A stretch of 64,000 nucleotides of DNA from assembly GCF_902506145.1 (NCBI RefSeq), contig NZ_LR733519.1:964582-1028581 (forward strand). Reading direction: 5' to 3'. The notes beneath the pieces are model-generated. The model was not told where the DNA came from. It made no database searches and saw nothing but the letters and a program-made list of their open reading frames with translations. Positions 45,067 to 54,384 of this stretch are shown piece by piece (position 1 is the stretch's first letter; each line of letters begins with the position of its first letter). A program made the position numbers and the translations under genes. The stretch is from Burkholderia sp. 8Y (GTDB lineage Bacteria > Pseudomonadota > Gammaproteobacteria > Burkholderiales > Burkholderiaceae).

Positions 45067-46188
45067 TCACTTCGCCAGCAGTTGGCCGTGGCGCGCAGGT
45101 CCGTGGCCCGCGATCCGCGCGACGAGCATTCCCGCCGTCGCGAAACGCGTCCAGTGGCGCGCGTACAGGACGCCCTCCGTTTGCGCGACAAGCGGAATCA
45201 GCCGATCCTCCAGCGGATCGAGAATGTCGGCAATCGTCGCGCCGCCGCGCACGCGCTCACCCACCTCACGCCGATGCAGGATCACACCGGACACCGGCGC
45301 GTGGATGTACTCGCACCCGGCAAGCGGCGTCGGGCAATGATGAAGCGGCGGCGGCTCGGGTGCATCGCCCGAGATGAAGCCCGCGTGCGTCAGATAATCG
45401 ACGATTGCCTGCGCGTCGTGCGCCGCCGTTTCGTGCGACACATCGCGCACGCCGCGCAGTTCGAGCGTGACCGGCGTGACGCCCATCGGGATCGGGAAAC
45501 GCGCGCCGAACGCATCGCGCAGGTAGCGCCACGCCGACGTGCACGCTTCGTCGAACGGCTCGCCGCCCGACACGTCGGCCAGCAATTGCGCCTCGCTGCC
45601 GAGATAGCGCGCGAGCGGCTCGATGGCGGGCCACGCAGCGGGCGTCGTGTACAGGTGCGCGACGGCTTCCCAGTCGCAGTGCAGGTCGATGACCAGATTC
45701 GCGTCGCACGCGAGACGCATCAGCGCGATGCGTTGCGATTCCAGCTCCGTCGCGCCTTCGCTTGCCGCGAAATGGCGGCGCAGCGCGGCGCGGACGAGTC
45801 CGGCGTTGCGCGCGGCGTCGTCGGTGAAGCGGCCGTCGAGTTGCGTCGCGAGCGCAGGACCGGGATCGGGAAAGCGCCGGTTGTAGTCGTGTCCCGACTG
45901 CATGTCGAAGCGGCCCATGTGCGTGCCGAACCAGTGCTGATTCAACCCGGCAGGATTCGCGACGGGCACGAGCACGATGCGCGCGTTGAGCCCGCCCGCC
46001 GCCTCAAGCGCGGCGAAGCGCCGCTTCAGCATCCACGCGACGACCATGCCGGGCAACTCGTCCGCGTGCAGCGACGCCTGGATATAGACCTTCGGCGCGG
46101 TCTCGCCGCCGGGTCCGAACGAATAGCTCGTGATCGCGCGCCGGGTGCCGAGCGCGGCGCCGACGAGCGAGTGATCGTGAATCTGCAT
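45067..46188 (-). CDS. Succinylglutamate desuccinylase/aspartoacylase family protein
   Basis: A 373-residue zinc hydrolase of the M14-like AstE/ASPA family. The ligands are in HADELPG (HxxE) and in LVIDLHCD, and the catalytic Glu is probably in TLELRG. The C-terminal part adds a biotinyl-like hairpin (APVSGVILHRREVGERV). It would remove an acyl group from an amino-acid conjugate. It is 85 bases after the amino-acid binding protein, suggesting use of an imported N-acyl amino acid. Confidence 0.87.
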   Translation of the reverse strand: MQIHDHSLVGAALGTRRAITSYSFGPGGETAPKVYIQASLHADELPGMVVAWMLKRRFAALEAAGGLNARIVLVPVANPAGLNQHWFGTHMGRFDMQSGHDYNRRFPDPGPALATQLDGRFTDDAARNAGLVRAALRRHFAASEGATELESQRIALMRLACDANLVIDLHCDWEAVAHLYTTPAAWPAIEPLARYLGSEAQLLADVSGGEPFDEACTSAWRYLRDAFGARFPIPMGVTPVTLELRGVRDVSHETAAHDAQAIVDYLTHAGFISGDAPEPPPLHHCPTPLAGCEYIHAPVSGVILHRREVGERVRGGATIADILDPLEDRLIPLVAQTEGVLYARHWTRFATAGMLVARIAGHGPARHGQLLAK

Positions 46189-46273
46189 CGCATCTGACCT
46201 TCGAAACTGCCGCGTAAAAAAGCGAAAGGCACCGCGAACGATGCCTTCCGACGCATGAACGACGCTCGCGCGA

Positions 46274-47083
46274 TTACTGGATCGAGACGTCCGTCGCGAA
46301 GTATTTCGCCATGATGCGCTTGAACCTGCCGTCCTTCTTGATCGCGTCGAACGCCTGATTCAGGCCCTTCTGGAGATCGGCGTCGCCTTTGCGCAGGCCG
46401 ATGGCCGTGCCCGGACCGATAATCGCCTTGTCCTCGACGATCGGCCCGACAAGCGCGAACGGCTTGCCCTGCGGCTTCTTCAGAAAGCCGATGGCCGCCT
46501 GCGCCGCGTCCGTGAACATGGCGTCGATGCGGCCCGCGACGAGGTCGCCCTCGACCTGTTCCTGATCGGCGTACGCGACGATCGTCACGCCCTGCGGTTC
46601 CCACTTCGCCTTCGCGTAGCGTTCCTGCACCGTGCCCTGCTCGACGCCCACGCGCTTGCCCTTGAGCGCCTGCGGCGTCGGCAGAATGCCCGAGCCGGCG
46701 CGCGCGACGAGTTGCGCGTGCGTGTCGTAGAGCGGCTCGGTGAAGTCGATCTGCTTCAGGCGCTCATCGGTGATGCCCATGTCGGAGAGCACGGCGTCGA
46801 ATTTGCGTGCCTTCAGGCCGGGAATCATGCCGTCGAAATTGTTCTCGACCCAGACGCACTTGACCTTCATCTGCGCGCACAGGGCATTGCCGAGGTCGAT
46901 ATCGAAGCCGACGAGTTTGCCGTCAGGCTGCTTCGACTCGAACGGCGGATACGACGGATCGACGGCGAAGCGGATTTGCGTGATGTCCTTCGCGTGCGCG
47001 GACAACGAGGTGATGGCGAGTGCGGCGAGCATCGCGCGCAGAGCGAACGATGCGGACTTGCTGACGAACTTCTTCTGCGACAT
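46274..47083 (-). CDS. Periplasmic polar amino-acid binding protein (HisJ/ArgT type)
   Basis: A 269-residue class F solute-binding protein with a signal peptide (cleavage after SAHA, about residue 31). The family patterns are FAVDPSYPPFESKQPDGKLVGFDID and DGMIPGLKARKFDAVLSDMGIT. It binds lysine, arginine, ornithine or histidine-like ligands. No permease or ATPase genes adjoin, so it uses a distant transporter. The desuccinylase-like gene downstream hints at an acylated ligand. Confidence 0.9.
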   Translation of the reverse strand: MSQKKFVSKSASFALRAMLAALAITSLSAHAKDITQIRFAVDPSYPPFESKQPDGKLVGFDIDLGNALCAQMKVKCVWVENNFDGMIPGLKARKFDAVLSDMGITDERLKQIDFTEPLYDTHAQLVARAGSGILPTPQALKGKRVGVEQGTVQERYAKAKWEPQGVTIVAYADQEQVEGDLVAGRIDAMFTDAAQAAIGFLKKPQGKPFALVGPIVEDKAIIGPGTAIGLRKGDADLQKGLNQAFDAIKKDGRFKRIMAKYFATDVSIQ

Positions 47084-47204
47084 TCCAATCCTTCGAGACT
47101 AGCGGTGATGGCTGACGCGCTTGCGTTGGCGTGCTGCACGAATGCGGACGCGGCGCGCGTTGATCCCTTGCGGGAAAACCCGGAATGTTAGCAAACTGCG
47201 AGAG

Positions 47205-48293
47205 TCACGGCACGACGGAAAGGAACAGAAACGCAGCGAAAATGACGAGATGCACGACGCCTTGCAGCACCGTCGAGCGGCCCGTGCCGAGCGTGATGAC
47301 GGAGACGATCAGCGTCAGCGCGAGCATCGTGATCTCCTTCGGCGCGAGGCCGAGCGAGATCGGCTGGCCCATGCCGATCGACACGATGGCCACCGCCGGA
47401 ATTGTTAATCCGATGCTCGCGAGCGCCGAGCCGAGCGCCAGATTCAGGCTTGTCTGCAAGCGGTCGAGCCGCGCCGCGCGCAGCGCCGCGAACCCTTCGG
47501 GAAGCAGCACGAGCGCGGCAATGACCACGCCGACGACCGCTTCCGGCGCGCCCGCCGCCGCCACACCGGCCTCGACGGCGGGCGACAGCAGCTTGGCTAG
47601 CCCGACCACCGCGACGAGCGACACCATCAGAAACACGAGCGCGATCCACGCTTCGGCGTTGCTCGGCGGCGGCGCGTGCGGACCGTCATCGGCGTCGGCG
47701 GATGTCGCCTTCGGCACCAACGGCAGGAAATAATCGCGATGCCGAATGGTCTGCACGAACACGAACACGATGTACAACACGAGCGACACCACGCCGACGA
47801 AGACCAGTTGCGACGTGGAGAGCGCGGGGCCCGCGACCGTGCTCGTGAAGTTGGGCAGCACGAGTGTCAGCACGGACAGCGCGCAAAGAATGGCGAGCGC
47901 GGCGCTTGCGCCTTGCAGCTGGAAGTCCTGCACGTGATGCCGCAGACCGCCCATCAGCAGACAAAGCCCGACGATGCCGTTGCCGCAGATCATGATCGCG
48001 GCGAAGACGGTATCGCGGGGCAGCGCCGCCTTCTCGGGGCCGCCAGAGAGCATCACGGAGACGATCAGCGCCACTTCGATGATCGTCACCGCCACCGCCA
48101 GCACCAGCGTGCCGAACGGCTCCCCGACGCGATGCGCGACCACTTCGGCGTGATGCACCGCCGCGAAAACCGCGCAGGCCAGCGCGATCGCCGCCAGCGC
48201 CGTCAGCACGGCGCTGTGCATGAGCGCGGCCGCGCCGAGCACGATGAGCGCGAGAATCGGCGCAACGAGGGTCCAGTCGAGCTTGAGTTTCAT
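47205..48293 (-). CDS. Calcium/sodium:proton antiporter, ChaA type
   Basis: A 362-residue protein of the Ca/cation antiporter superfamily with two repeats of about five helices. Repeat one has GEPFGTLVLAVAVTIIEVALIV and repeat two LLPEGFAALRAARLDRLQTSLNLALGSALAS, each with the conserved acidic residue. It exports Ca2+ or Na+ in exchange for protons, useful under alkaline or salt stress. ATG 48293 gives the normal family N-terminus; the longer in-frame start at 48428 is unlikely. Confidence 0.9.
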   Translation of the reverse strand: MKLKLDWTLVAPILALIVLGAAALMHSAVLTALAAIALACAVFAAVHHAEVVAHRVGEPFGTLVLAVAVTIIEVALIVSVMLSGGPEKAALPRDTVFAAIMICGNGIVGLCLLMGGLRHHVQDFQLQGASAALAILCALSVLTLVLPNFTSTVAGPALSTSQLVFVGVVSLVLYIVFVFVQTIRHRDYFLPLVPKATSADADDGPHAPPPSNAEAWIALVFLMVSLVAVVGLAKLLSPAVEAGVAAAGAPEAVVGVVIAALVLLPEGFAALRAARLDRLQTSLNLALGSALASIGLTIPAVAIVSIGMGQPISLGLAPKEITMLALTLIVSVITLGTGRSTVLQGVVHLVIFAAFLFLSVVP

Positions 48294-48477
48294 CGGCGCT
48301 CCGGGCGGAGTGAGGTGAATGGGGTCGTCGGCAAGGGTGGGATGCAACCGCCCCGGCCAACGACGACGCCATCGGCATGATAGCGGGCGCAAACACCGCC
48401 GACGATGACACGCAATACCACGACACAAAAGAAAACGGACGGCCTGAGCCGTCCGCGACGCGCCGTTCAGCGAGGCG

Positions 48478-48909
48478 TTACGACACGAGTTCGGCGTTCA
48501 GCGTGATCTTGGCGTTGCCGGCGAAGAGCTTCGACACCGGGCAGCCCTCCTTCGCCGCCTGCGCGGCCTTGTCGAACGCGGCCTTGTCCGCGCCGGGGAT
48601 TTTCGCCTTCAGATCGAGCTGGCAAGACGTGATGGTGAAGCCTTCGCCGTCTTTCTCCAGCGTGACCGTGGACTTCGTTTCGAGGCTTTCCGCCTTCATG
48701 CCCGCCTGTTCGAGCTGCAGCGAAAGCGCCATCGTGAAACAGCCGGCGTGAGCCGCGCCGATCAATTCCTCGGGGTTCGTGCCCGGACCTTCCTCGAAGC
48801 GCGACTTGAATCCGTACGGCGCTTCGTTGAGCACGCCGGTTTGCGTCGAGATGAAACCCTTGCCGTCCTTGATGCCGCCGCTCCATTTAGCCGATGCCGT
48901 CTTTTGCAC
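48478..48909 (-). CDS. OsmC family peroxiredoxin
   Basis: A 143-residue OsmC-type protein with both redox cysteines: Cys in AAHAGCFTMALS and Cys in EGCPVSKLF. It reduces organic hydroperoxides using lipoylated donors. GTG 48909 follows GGAGAA by 5 bases; an earlier in-frame ATG at 49020 adds non-conserved residues. Confidence 0.92.
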   Translation of the reverse strand: MQKTASAKWSGGIKDGKGFISTQTGVLNEAPYGFKSRFEEGPGTNPEELIGAAHAGCFTMALSLQLEQAGMKAESLETKSTVTLEKDGEGFTITSCQLDLKAKIPGADKAAFDKAAQAAKEGCPVSKLFAGNAKITLNAELVS

Positions 48910-49182
48910 GAGAGTTCTCCATGAAAATGGTTGCCATTGCGTTCGACCGGGCGCGTTCGCCTGGACGCCGATGACTGCGCGCGCCACGCCCGGTCCCGAT
49001 GACGCGTGGTCGATGGACACGTCGCGCCGAAGGGACTGCGCGAAGCATCGCGTTCATCGTAGCGGATCGGGGCTCGCGGCGCAGCGAGCGCGCTGGCGCA
49101 CGACTTTTGTTCGATGGCGAAGCCTCGCCGATTCCCTTAGCATGCTTGCCTCGTCCACTTCATCGGCTCACGCACAGCATGA

Positions 49183-50565
49183 ATGCACTCGCACGACACG
49201 CCGCCACTTCAAGCGCCGCTTAGCATGGGACCGCCTACCGAACGCATCGCGGAAGACCGTGTGCTGCCCCAACGCGTCGATGTGGTCGTCGTGGGCGGCG
49301 GCGTGATCGGGATCAGCACGGCGCGGTTTCTCGCGGAGAAAGGGCTTTCGGTGGCCGTCTGCGAGAAGGGCCATGTCGCGGGCGAGCAGTCGAGCCGCAA
49401 CTGGGGCTGGTGCCGCGCCACGCACCGCGACTTGCGGGAACTGGAACTCAGCCTCGAAAGCCTGAAACTGTGGCGTCGCATGGATGCGGAACTGGGCATC
49501 GACAGCGGCTATCGCGAATGCGGCATTTTGTATGCCGCCGACGACGCCCACGCCCTCGCCGATCATGAAGCGTGGCTCACGCGCGCCATCGCGAAAGTCG
49601 GGCGCGGCGCGCTGGATTCACGCATCGTGTCGCCGGATGAAACCGCCGCGCTCATGCCCGGCGCGGTGCGGCGCTTCGCAGGCGGCATCTACACGCCGAG
49701 CGACGGCCGCGCCGAACCGCAGCGCGCCGTGCCCGCGATGGCGGCCGCCTTGCGCGAGCGCGGCGTCAAGATCGCGATGCCATGCGCCGTGCGCGGCGTG
49801 GAGACGAGCGGCGGCGCGGTCAGCGGCGTCGTGACGGAACACGGGCGAATTCGCTGCGACAGCGTGGTGATCGCAGGCGGCGCGTGGACGCGGCTTTTCT
49901 CGGGCAATCTCGGCGTGGACGTGCCGCAGTTGATGGTGCGTTCATCCGTCATACGCACCGCGCCGCTGCCGGACGGCCCGGAAGTGAGCGCATGCAATCA
50001 GTCGGTCGGCTATCGCAAGCGGTTGGACGGCGGCTATTCGATTGCGAATGCATTTCGCAGCTACAGCGATATCACGCCCGACAGCTTTCGCCTCTTCGGC
50101 AAGTTCCTGCCCGCGCTCAAGAGCCAAGTCGGTTCCATCAAGCTCGGCTTCAACGCGCACTTTTTCGAGGCGTTGCGCCGCCCGCGGCGCTGGCCGCTCG
50201 ACCGCCCGACGGTTTTCGAACGCGTGCGCACGCTCGATCCCGCGCCTGTCGACGCGTTCAACGAAACCGCGCTAGCCGAGTTCCGCGCGATCTTTCCGTC
50301 GCTCGCGCGTCTGACGGTGGAACAGTCGTGGGCCGGTTATATCGACGTCACGCCGGATGCCGTGCCGGTCATCTCGGGCGTCGAGCGCATGCCGGGGCTG
50401 TTTATCGGCACGGGATTCTCCGGCCACGGCTTCGGCATCGGTCCCGGCGCGGGCAAGTTGATGGCGGATATCGTCGCGAACGATGCCCCGCTTGTCGATC
50501 CGCACGCGTTTCGGCTGTCGCGCTTTTTCGACGGAAGCAAGATCGAGATCGACGGCGGCTTCTGA
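49183..50565 (+). CDS. FAD-dependent amino-acid oxidase/dehydrogenase (DAO family)
   Basis: A 460-residue flavoenzyme. The FAD dinucleotide motif VVVGGGVIGISTARFLAEKG is at about residues 34-53, and the second FAD region is GLFIGTGFSGHGFGIGPGAGK. EQSSRNWGWCR follows the first fold and is typical of DadA/glycine oxidase-like enzymes. Substrate unknown; D-amino acids or N-methylated amines are usual. ATG 49225 is an alternative start, and neither site has a clear RBS. Confidence 0.88.
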   Translation: MHSHDTPPLQAPLSMGPPTERIAEDRVLPQRVDVVVVGGGVIGISTARFLAEKGLSVAVCEKGHVAGEQSSRNWGWCRATHRDLRELELSLESLKLWRRMDAELGIDSGYRECGILYAADDAHALADHEAWLTRAIAKVGRGALDSRIVSPDETAALMPGAVRRFAGGIYTPSDGRAEPQRAVPAMAAALRERGVKIAMPCAVRGVETSGGAVSGVVTEHGRIRCDSVVIAGGAWTRLFSGNLGVDVPQLMVRSSVIRTAPLPDGPEVSACNQSVGYRKRLDGGYSIANAFRSYSDITPDSFRLFGKFLPALKSQVGSIKLGFNAHFFEALRRPRRWPLDRPTVFERVRTLDPAPVDAFNETALAEFRAIFPSLARLTVEQSWAGYIDVTPDAVPVISGVERMPGLFIGTGFSGHGFGIGPGAGKLMADIVANDAPLVDPHAFRLSRFFDGSKIEIDGGF

Positions 50566-50678
50566 CGAGCGCCGGGCTGGCGCGGCGCGCTGCGGCACGC
50601 GCTAACATAGCGGATTCGCGGTCGACGCCGCTCTACAGCACGCGAACACCGCCGCACTTCATTCGTTCCGAGGCTTTC

Positions 50679-51332
50679 ATGGCATCCACGCCCCTTCTGT
50701 TCATCGACGTCTGGTCGGACTTCGTCTGTCCGTTCTGCTACCTGGAAACGCCGGTGCTCGACCAGTTGCGCAACGCTTACGGGGACGCGGTCGAGATTCG
50801 CTGGCACGCGTTCGAGTTGCGTCCCGAGCCGGCCCCGCTGCTCGATCCGAACAGCGAGCACATCGCCGAAGCGTGGGAGAAGTCGGTGCGCCCGCTCGCC
50901 GACGAGCGCGCGCTGCCCATGCGTATGCCGCCCGTCGCGCCGCGCAGCCGCAAGGCGTTCGAAACGGCGCTCTTCGCGCGTGAGTCGGGCCGCTACGACG
51001 TCGTGCATCGCGCGATTTTCAAGGCGTACTTCGAGGAAGGCATCGATATTGGCGATACCGACGCGCTGCTGGACATTGCGGCCACGTGCGGCGTCGATCC
51101 AGAACTGCTGGAAGAGGCGCTCGATGAAGGCACTTACACCGATCTCGTCATCGAAGACGAAGAATTCGCGAAGACAATCGGCGTGACCGGCGTTCCGTTC
51201 GCCGTGCTGTCGCGCGAACCCGCGCCGGGAAAAGAGCCGCCGCCGCCCATCGCGCTGCGCGGCGCCGCGCCGGTGCAGCATTTTGAAGCCGCCATTGAGC
51301 GGCTCTTTCCGGACGGCTTCCCGGGAAGCTGA
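50679..51332 (+). CDS. DsbA-like FrnE family oxidoreductase
   Basis: A 217-residue cytoplasmic thioredoxin-fold protein. The CPFC pair is in DVWSDFVCPFCYLE at about residues 10-23, followed by the DsbA helical insert. GVTGVPFAVL holds the cis-Pro. FrnE-type proteins act as disulfide isomerases or in polyketide-type chemistry; the partner is unknown. Confidence 0.9.
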   Translation: MASTPLLFIDVWSDFVCPFCYLETPVLDQLRNAYGDAVEIRWHAFELRPEPAPLLDPNSEHIAEAWEKSVRPLADERALPMRMPPVAPRSRKAFETALFARESGRYDVVHRAIFKAYFEEGIDIGDTDALLDIAATCGVDPELLEEALDEGTYTDLVIEDEEFAKTIGVTGVPFAVLSREPAPGKEPPPPIALRGAAPVQHFEAAIERLFPDGFPGS

Positions 51333-51354
51333 GCCGGTGCGCGCTGGAAGTCCG

Positions 51355-51672
51355 CTAGCAGTGATAGAGCACGGAGCTGGCGGCACTTTCGGTCATTAGT
51401 TGCCGCCGCGCGATGTTATGCGCATAAATCTCGGACGCAGCTCCGGCTCCGCTCAGCGAACGAAGGATGCGGCGCGTCTGGAGCAATGCGCACGTCGTGC
51501 GTCCCTCGTCCTTGCCCGAACGAAGCTCGGACGAGAGATCGCCGCCTTCGGCATGTTCAGAAGCGCCCTCGCCCGCGCGAACGACGAGGCTATCGTCCAG
51601 TCGCAGCCGCTCTACGCAGCGACGAATTGCATTTAGCGGCAGTACCTCAATGAAGCGACGCCCCCGGCGCAC
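51355..51672 (-). CDS. Possible small protein downstream of the metallopeptidase
   Basis: A 105-residue frame begins with GTG 8 bases after the metallopeptidase stop. It reads RRGRRFIEVLPLNAIRRCV early and ends SSVLYHC, with no recognised domain. An AGGG-containing site precedes the GTG. Composition is plausible but unconfirmed; the region may be noncoding. This is the only candidate in the 348-base gap. Confidence 0.3.
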   Translation of the reverse strand: MRRGRRFIEVLPLNAIRRCVERLRLDDSLVVRAGEGASEHAEGGDLSSELRSGKDEGRTTCALLQTRRILRSLSGAGAASEIYAHNIARRQLMTESAASSVLYHC

Positions 51673-51680
51673 CTTACGCC

Positions 51681-52553
51681 CTACAACCCCTGCGCCGAAA
51701 ACGTATCGCACTGCCTTACATCGCCGGTCGACATGCCCCGCCGCAGCCACCGCTGCCGCTGCGCACTCGTCCCATGCGTGAACGCTTCGGGCACCACCCG
51801 GCCTTGCGTTTCCTGCTGCAAACGGTCGTCCCCGATCGCGCCGGCCGCATTCAAGCCTTGCTCGAAGTCCCCCGGTTCGATCAGCTTCGCATTGTCGCGT
51901 TGCGCGACTGCTGCCCACACGCCGGCGAAGCAATCCGCCTGCAACTCCACGCGAACGGATAACGCATTCGCCTGCTCAGGCGACATCCGCGCACGCGCAC
52001 GGTCCACCTTGTCCGAAATGCCGAGCACGTTCTGCACGTGATGCCCCACTTCGTGCGCGATCACGTAAGCCTGAGCAAAGTCGCCGCCTGCGCCGAAACG
52101 GTCGCGCAGTTCGCGGTAGAACGACAGATCGATATACACCTTGCGATCAGCCGGACAGTAGAACGGTCCCATTGCCGCCTGGCCCATGCCGCACGCGGTC
52201 TGCGTGCCGCCCGAAAACAGCACGAGCTTGGGCGCCGGATAGTCCTGATTGAATTGCGTGCGAAAGATGTGCTCCCACGTCCGTTCCGTATTGCCGAGGA
52301 CGCGGCGCACGAAGACCGCGCCCGGATCGTTGGCGGGCGGCGCGTCGCTCGGGGCGGCCTGGCGTTGCGGCGCGTTGCCGTGCAGAACTTGCGCGCCGTT
52401 GATGATCGTCATCGGATTGATGCCGAAGAAATACGACGCCGCCAGCGCGACGATGATCGTCCCGATCCCGATCGACCCGCCGCCAATGCTGAATCCGCCC
52501 GACCCGCGCCGGTCTTCGACGTTCTGACTTTCCGCTTCATCATCGAGGCGCAT
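51681..52553 (-). CDS. ypfJ: YpfJ-type neutral zinc metallopeptidase
   Basis: A 290-residue protein of the KPN_02809 family. A Gly-rich N-terminus with one membrane helix (about 28-46) is followed by the catalytic domain with HEVGHHVQN (His167, Glu168, His171). A further Glu lies in RVELQADCFAG. Related to the putative neutral zinc metallopeptidases, of unknown substrate. ATG 52553 follows GGAGAA by 7 bases. Confidence 0.9.
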   Translation of the reverse strand: MRLDDEAESQNVEDRRGSGGFSIGGGSIGIGTIIVALAASYFFGINPMTIINGAQVLHGNAPQRQAAPSDAPPANDPGAVFVRRVLGNTERTWEHIFRTQFNQDYPAPKLVLFSGGTQTACGMGQAAMGPFYCPADRKVYIDLSFYRELRDRFGAGGDFAQAYVIAHEVGHHVQNVLGISDKVDRARARMSPEQANALSVRVELQADCFAGVWAAVAQRDNAKLIEPGDFEQGLNAAGAIGDDRLQQETQGRVVPEAFTHGTSAQRQRWLRRGMSTGDVRQCDTFSAQGL

Positions 52554-52975
52554 GCTGATTTCTCCGTTATGTTCGCGCGTCGCGCGCGGCTCACCAAAGC
52601 GATTATCGTACCCGCGCTTCCGCCCTCCCCGGCGCAGCCGGTCCGTCAAAGTTCGTCAGCTCACTTCGATGCGAGCGCATTGCCGAATGTACGCCCATGC
52701 GCGTGATGCAGTGCGGTCGATTGTCGCGACAAATCGCGGACGCGTCGCTCGGACCATGCGCCGACGCCATCTCGAAATCCGCGCCGTATCAAGCTGATAG
52801 GCGCGCTAACGCGTTGAAACTGCGGCATTTCCGCGCAAGCGTCGATAGCTGACGCAGCGCAACATGCACAGGGGATCCGCGCTAAGCTCCGCTCCATCAT
52901 CACACGCAATCTTGAAAACAAAGGCGCCCCCAGACCACGCAGCGCGAGCGCGCGAATTTCACGGCACATGTCATC
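52554..52975. promoter_or_regulatory. 422-base upstream region of cydAB with two palindromes
   Basis: No gene is seen. TTGTCGCGACAA (52721-52732) is a perfect 12-bp palindrome and TATCA-AGC-TGATA (52787-52799) is a perfect 5-3-5 repeat. Neither is a clear FNR or Anr box. They are possible sites for redox control of cydAB. Confidence 0.4.
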
Positions 52976-54382
52976 ATGCAATCGACTCCTGAAGCACTCG
53001 ATCTGGCGCGGATACAGTTCGCGTTCACCGTATCGTTTCACATCATTTTTCCGGCGCTATCAATCGGGCTCGCGAGCTTCATCGCCGTGCTCGAAGGCGC
53101 GTGGCTCAAAACCGGCAAGCCGGTCTACAAGGAATTGTGTCTTTTTTGGTCGAAGGTGTTCGCGGTCGCGTTCGGCATGGGGGTGGTGTCGGGTGTCGTC
53201 ATGGCGTACGAATTCGGCACTAACTGGGGCGGCTTCTCGACCTTCGCCGGTCCCGTCACCGGGCCGCTTCTGACCTACGAGGTGATGACCGCGTTCTTTC
53301 TCGAAGCCGGCTTCCTCGGCATCATGCTGTTCGGCTGGAACAAGGTCGGCCCGAAGGCGCACTTCGGCGCGACGCTGATGGTCGCCATCGGCACGCTCAT
53401 CTCGACGTTCTGGATTCTCGCTTCCAATAGCTGGATGCAGACGCCGCAAGGCTTTCGCATCGAGGGCGATCACGTCGTGCCGGTCGACTGGTTCGCGATC
53501 ATCTTCAACCCGTCGTTCCCGTACCGGCTCGCGCATATGGCGATTGCCGCGTTCATCGTCGCGGCGCTCGTCGTCGCGGCAACGGGCGCATGGCATCTGC
53601 TGAAGGGCCGCCGCGATCCGGCGATCAAGAAAACGTTCTCGATGGCGCTCTGGCTGCTGCTCGCGCTGACGCCCATTCAGGCGCTCGTCGGCGACGCGCA
53701 CGGTCTCAACACGCGCGAATATCAGCCGGCGAAGATCGCGGCGATCGAAGGCATCTGGGACACGGAGAAAGGCGGCACCGCGCTGAACGTGTTCGGCATT
53801 CCCGACATGCAGGCGGAGACGACGAAATACGCAGTGCGGATTCCTCATCTCGGCAGCCTGATCCTCACGCATAGCTGGGACGGCGAAATCCGTGGGCTCA
53901 AGTCTTTTCCGAAGGACCAGCGCCCCAATTCGACGCTCGTGTTCTGGAGTTTTCGCGTGATGGCGGGCCTCGGCGTGCTGATGATCCTGATGTCGATCGC
54001 GGGATGGCTGCTGCATCGCAGGCGCAGGCTGTTCGACGCGCGCTGGTTTCATCGCTTCGCGCTCGTCATGGGGCCGACCGGCTTCATCACGCTGCTCGCG
54101 GGCTGGGTCACGACCGAAGCGGGCCGCCAGCCGTGGGTGGTCTACGGCGTGATGCGTACGGCCGATGCCGTCTCGCCCGTCACCGCGCAGCAGGTCGGCG
54201 TGTCGCTGCTCGCGTTCGTGGTCGTCTACACGATCGTCTTCGGCACGGGCATCTATTACTTGTTGAAGCTGCTGCGCCACGGCCCCGCGCTGCCGGGCGA
54301 GACGCCGCACGCGCCGCTTGGGTCGGCGGGCACCGCGCGCCGGCCGCTTTCCTTGCCCAATCAGTCCATCGAAGGAGCATGA
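52976..54382 (+). CDS. cydA: Cytochrome bd oxidase subunit I (CIO type)
   Basis: A 468-residue quinol oxidase subunit. Heme ligands are His22, His187 and Met329; Glu102 and Glu110 are the proton/heme d glutamates. The short Q-loop keeps GDAHGLNTREYQPAKIAAIEG with Lys253 and Glu258 for quinol oxidation. The short Q-loop and N-terminus fit the cyanide-insensitive subgroup. It overlaps a possible cydB ATG at its stop. Confidence 0.94.
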   Translation: MQSTPEALDLARIQFAFTVSFHIIFPALSIGLASFIAVLEGAWLKTGKPVYKELCLFWSKVFAVAFGMGVVSGVVMAYEFGTNWGGFSTFAGPVTGPLLTYEVMTAFFLEAGFLGIMLFGWNKVGPKAHFGATLMVAIGTLISTFWILASNSWMQTPQGFRIEGDHVVPVDWFAIIFNPSFPYRLAHMAIAAFIVAALVVAATGAWHLLKGRRDPAIKKTFSMALWLLLALTPIQALVGDAHGLNTREYQPAKIAAIEGIWDTEKGGTALNVFGIPDMQAETTKYAVRIPHLGSLILTHSWDGEIRGLKSFPKDQRPNSTLVFWSFRVMAGLGVLMILMSIAGWLLHRRRRLFDARWFHRFALVMGPTGFITLLAGWVTTEAGRQPWVVYGVMRTADAVSPVTAQQVGVSLLAFVVVYTIVFGTGIYYLLKLLRHGPALPGETPHAPLGSAGTARRPLSLPNQSIEGA

Positions 54383-54384
54383 AT

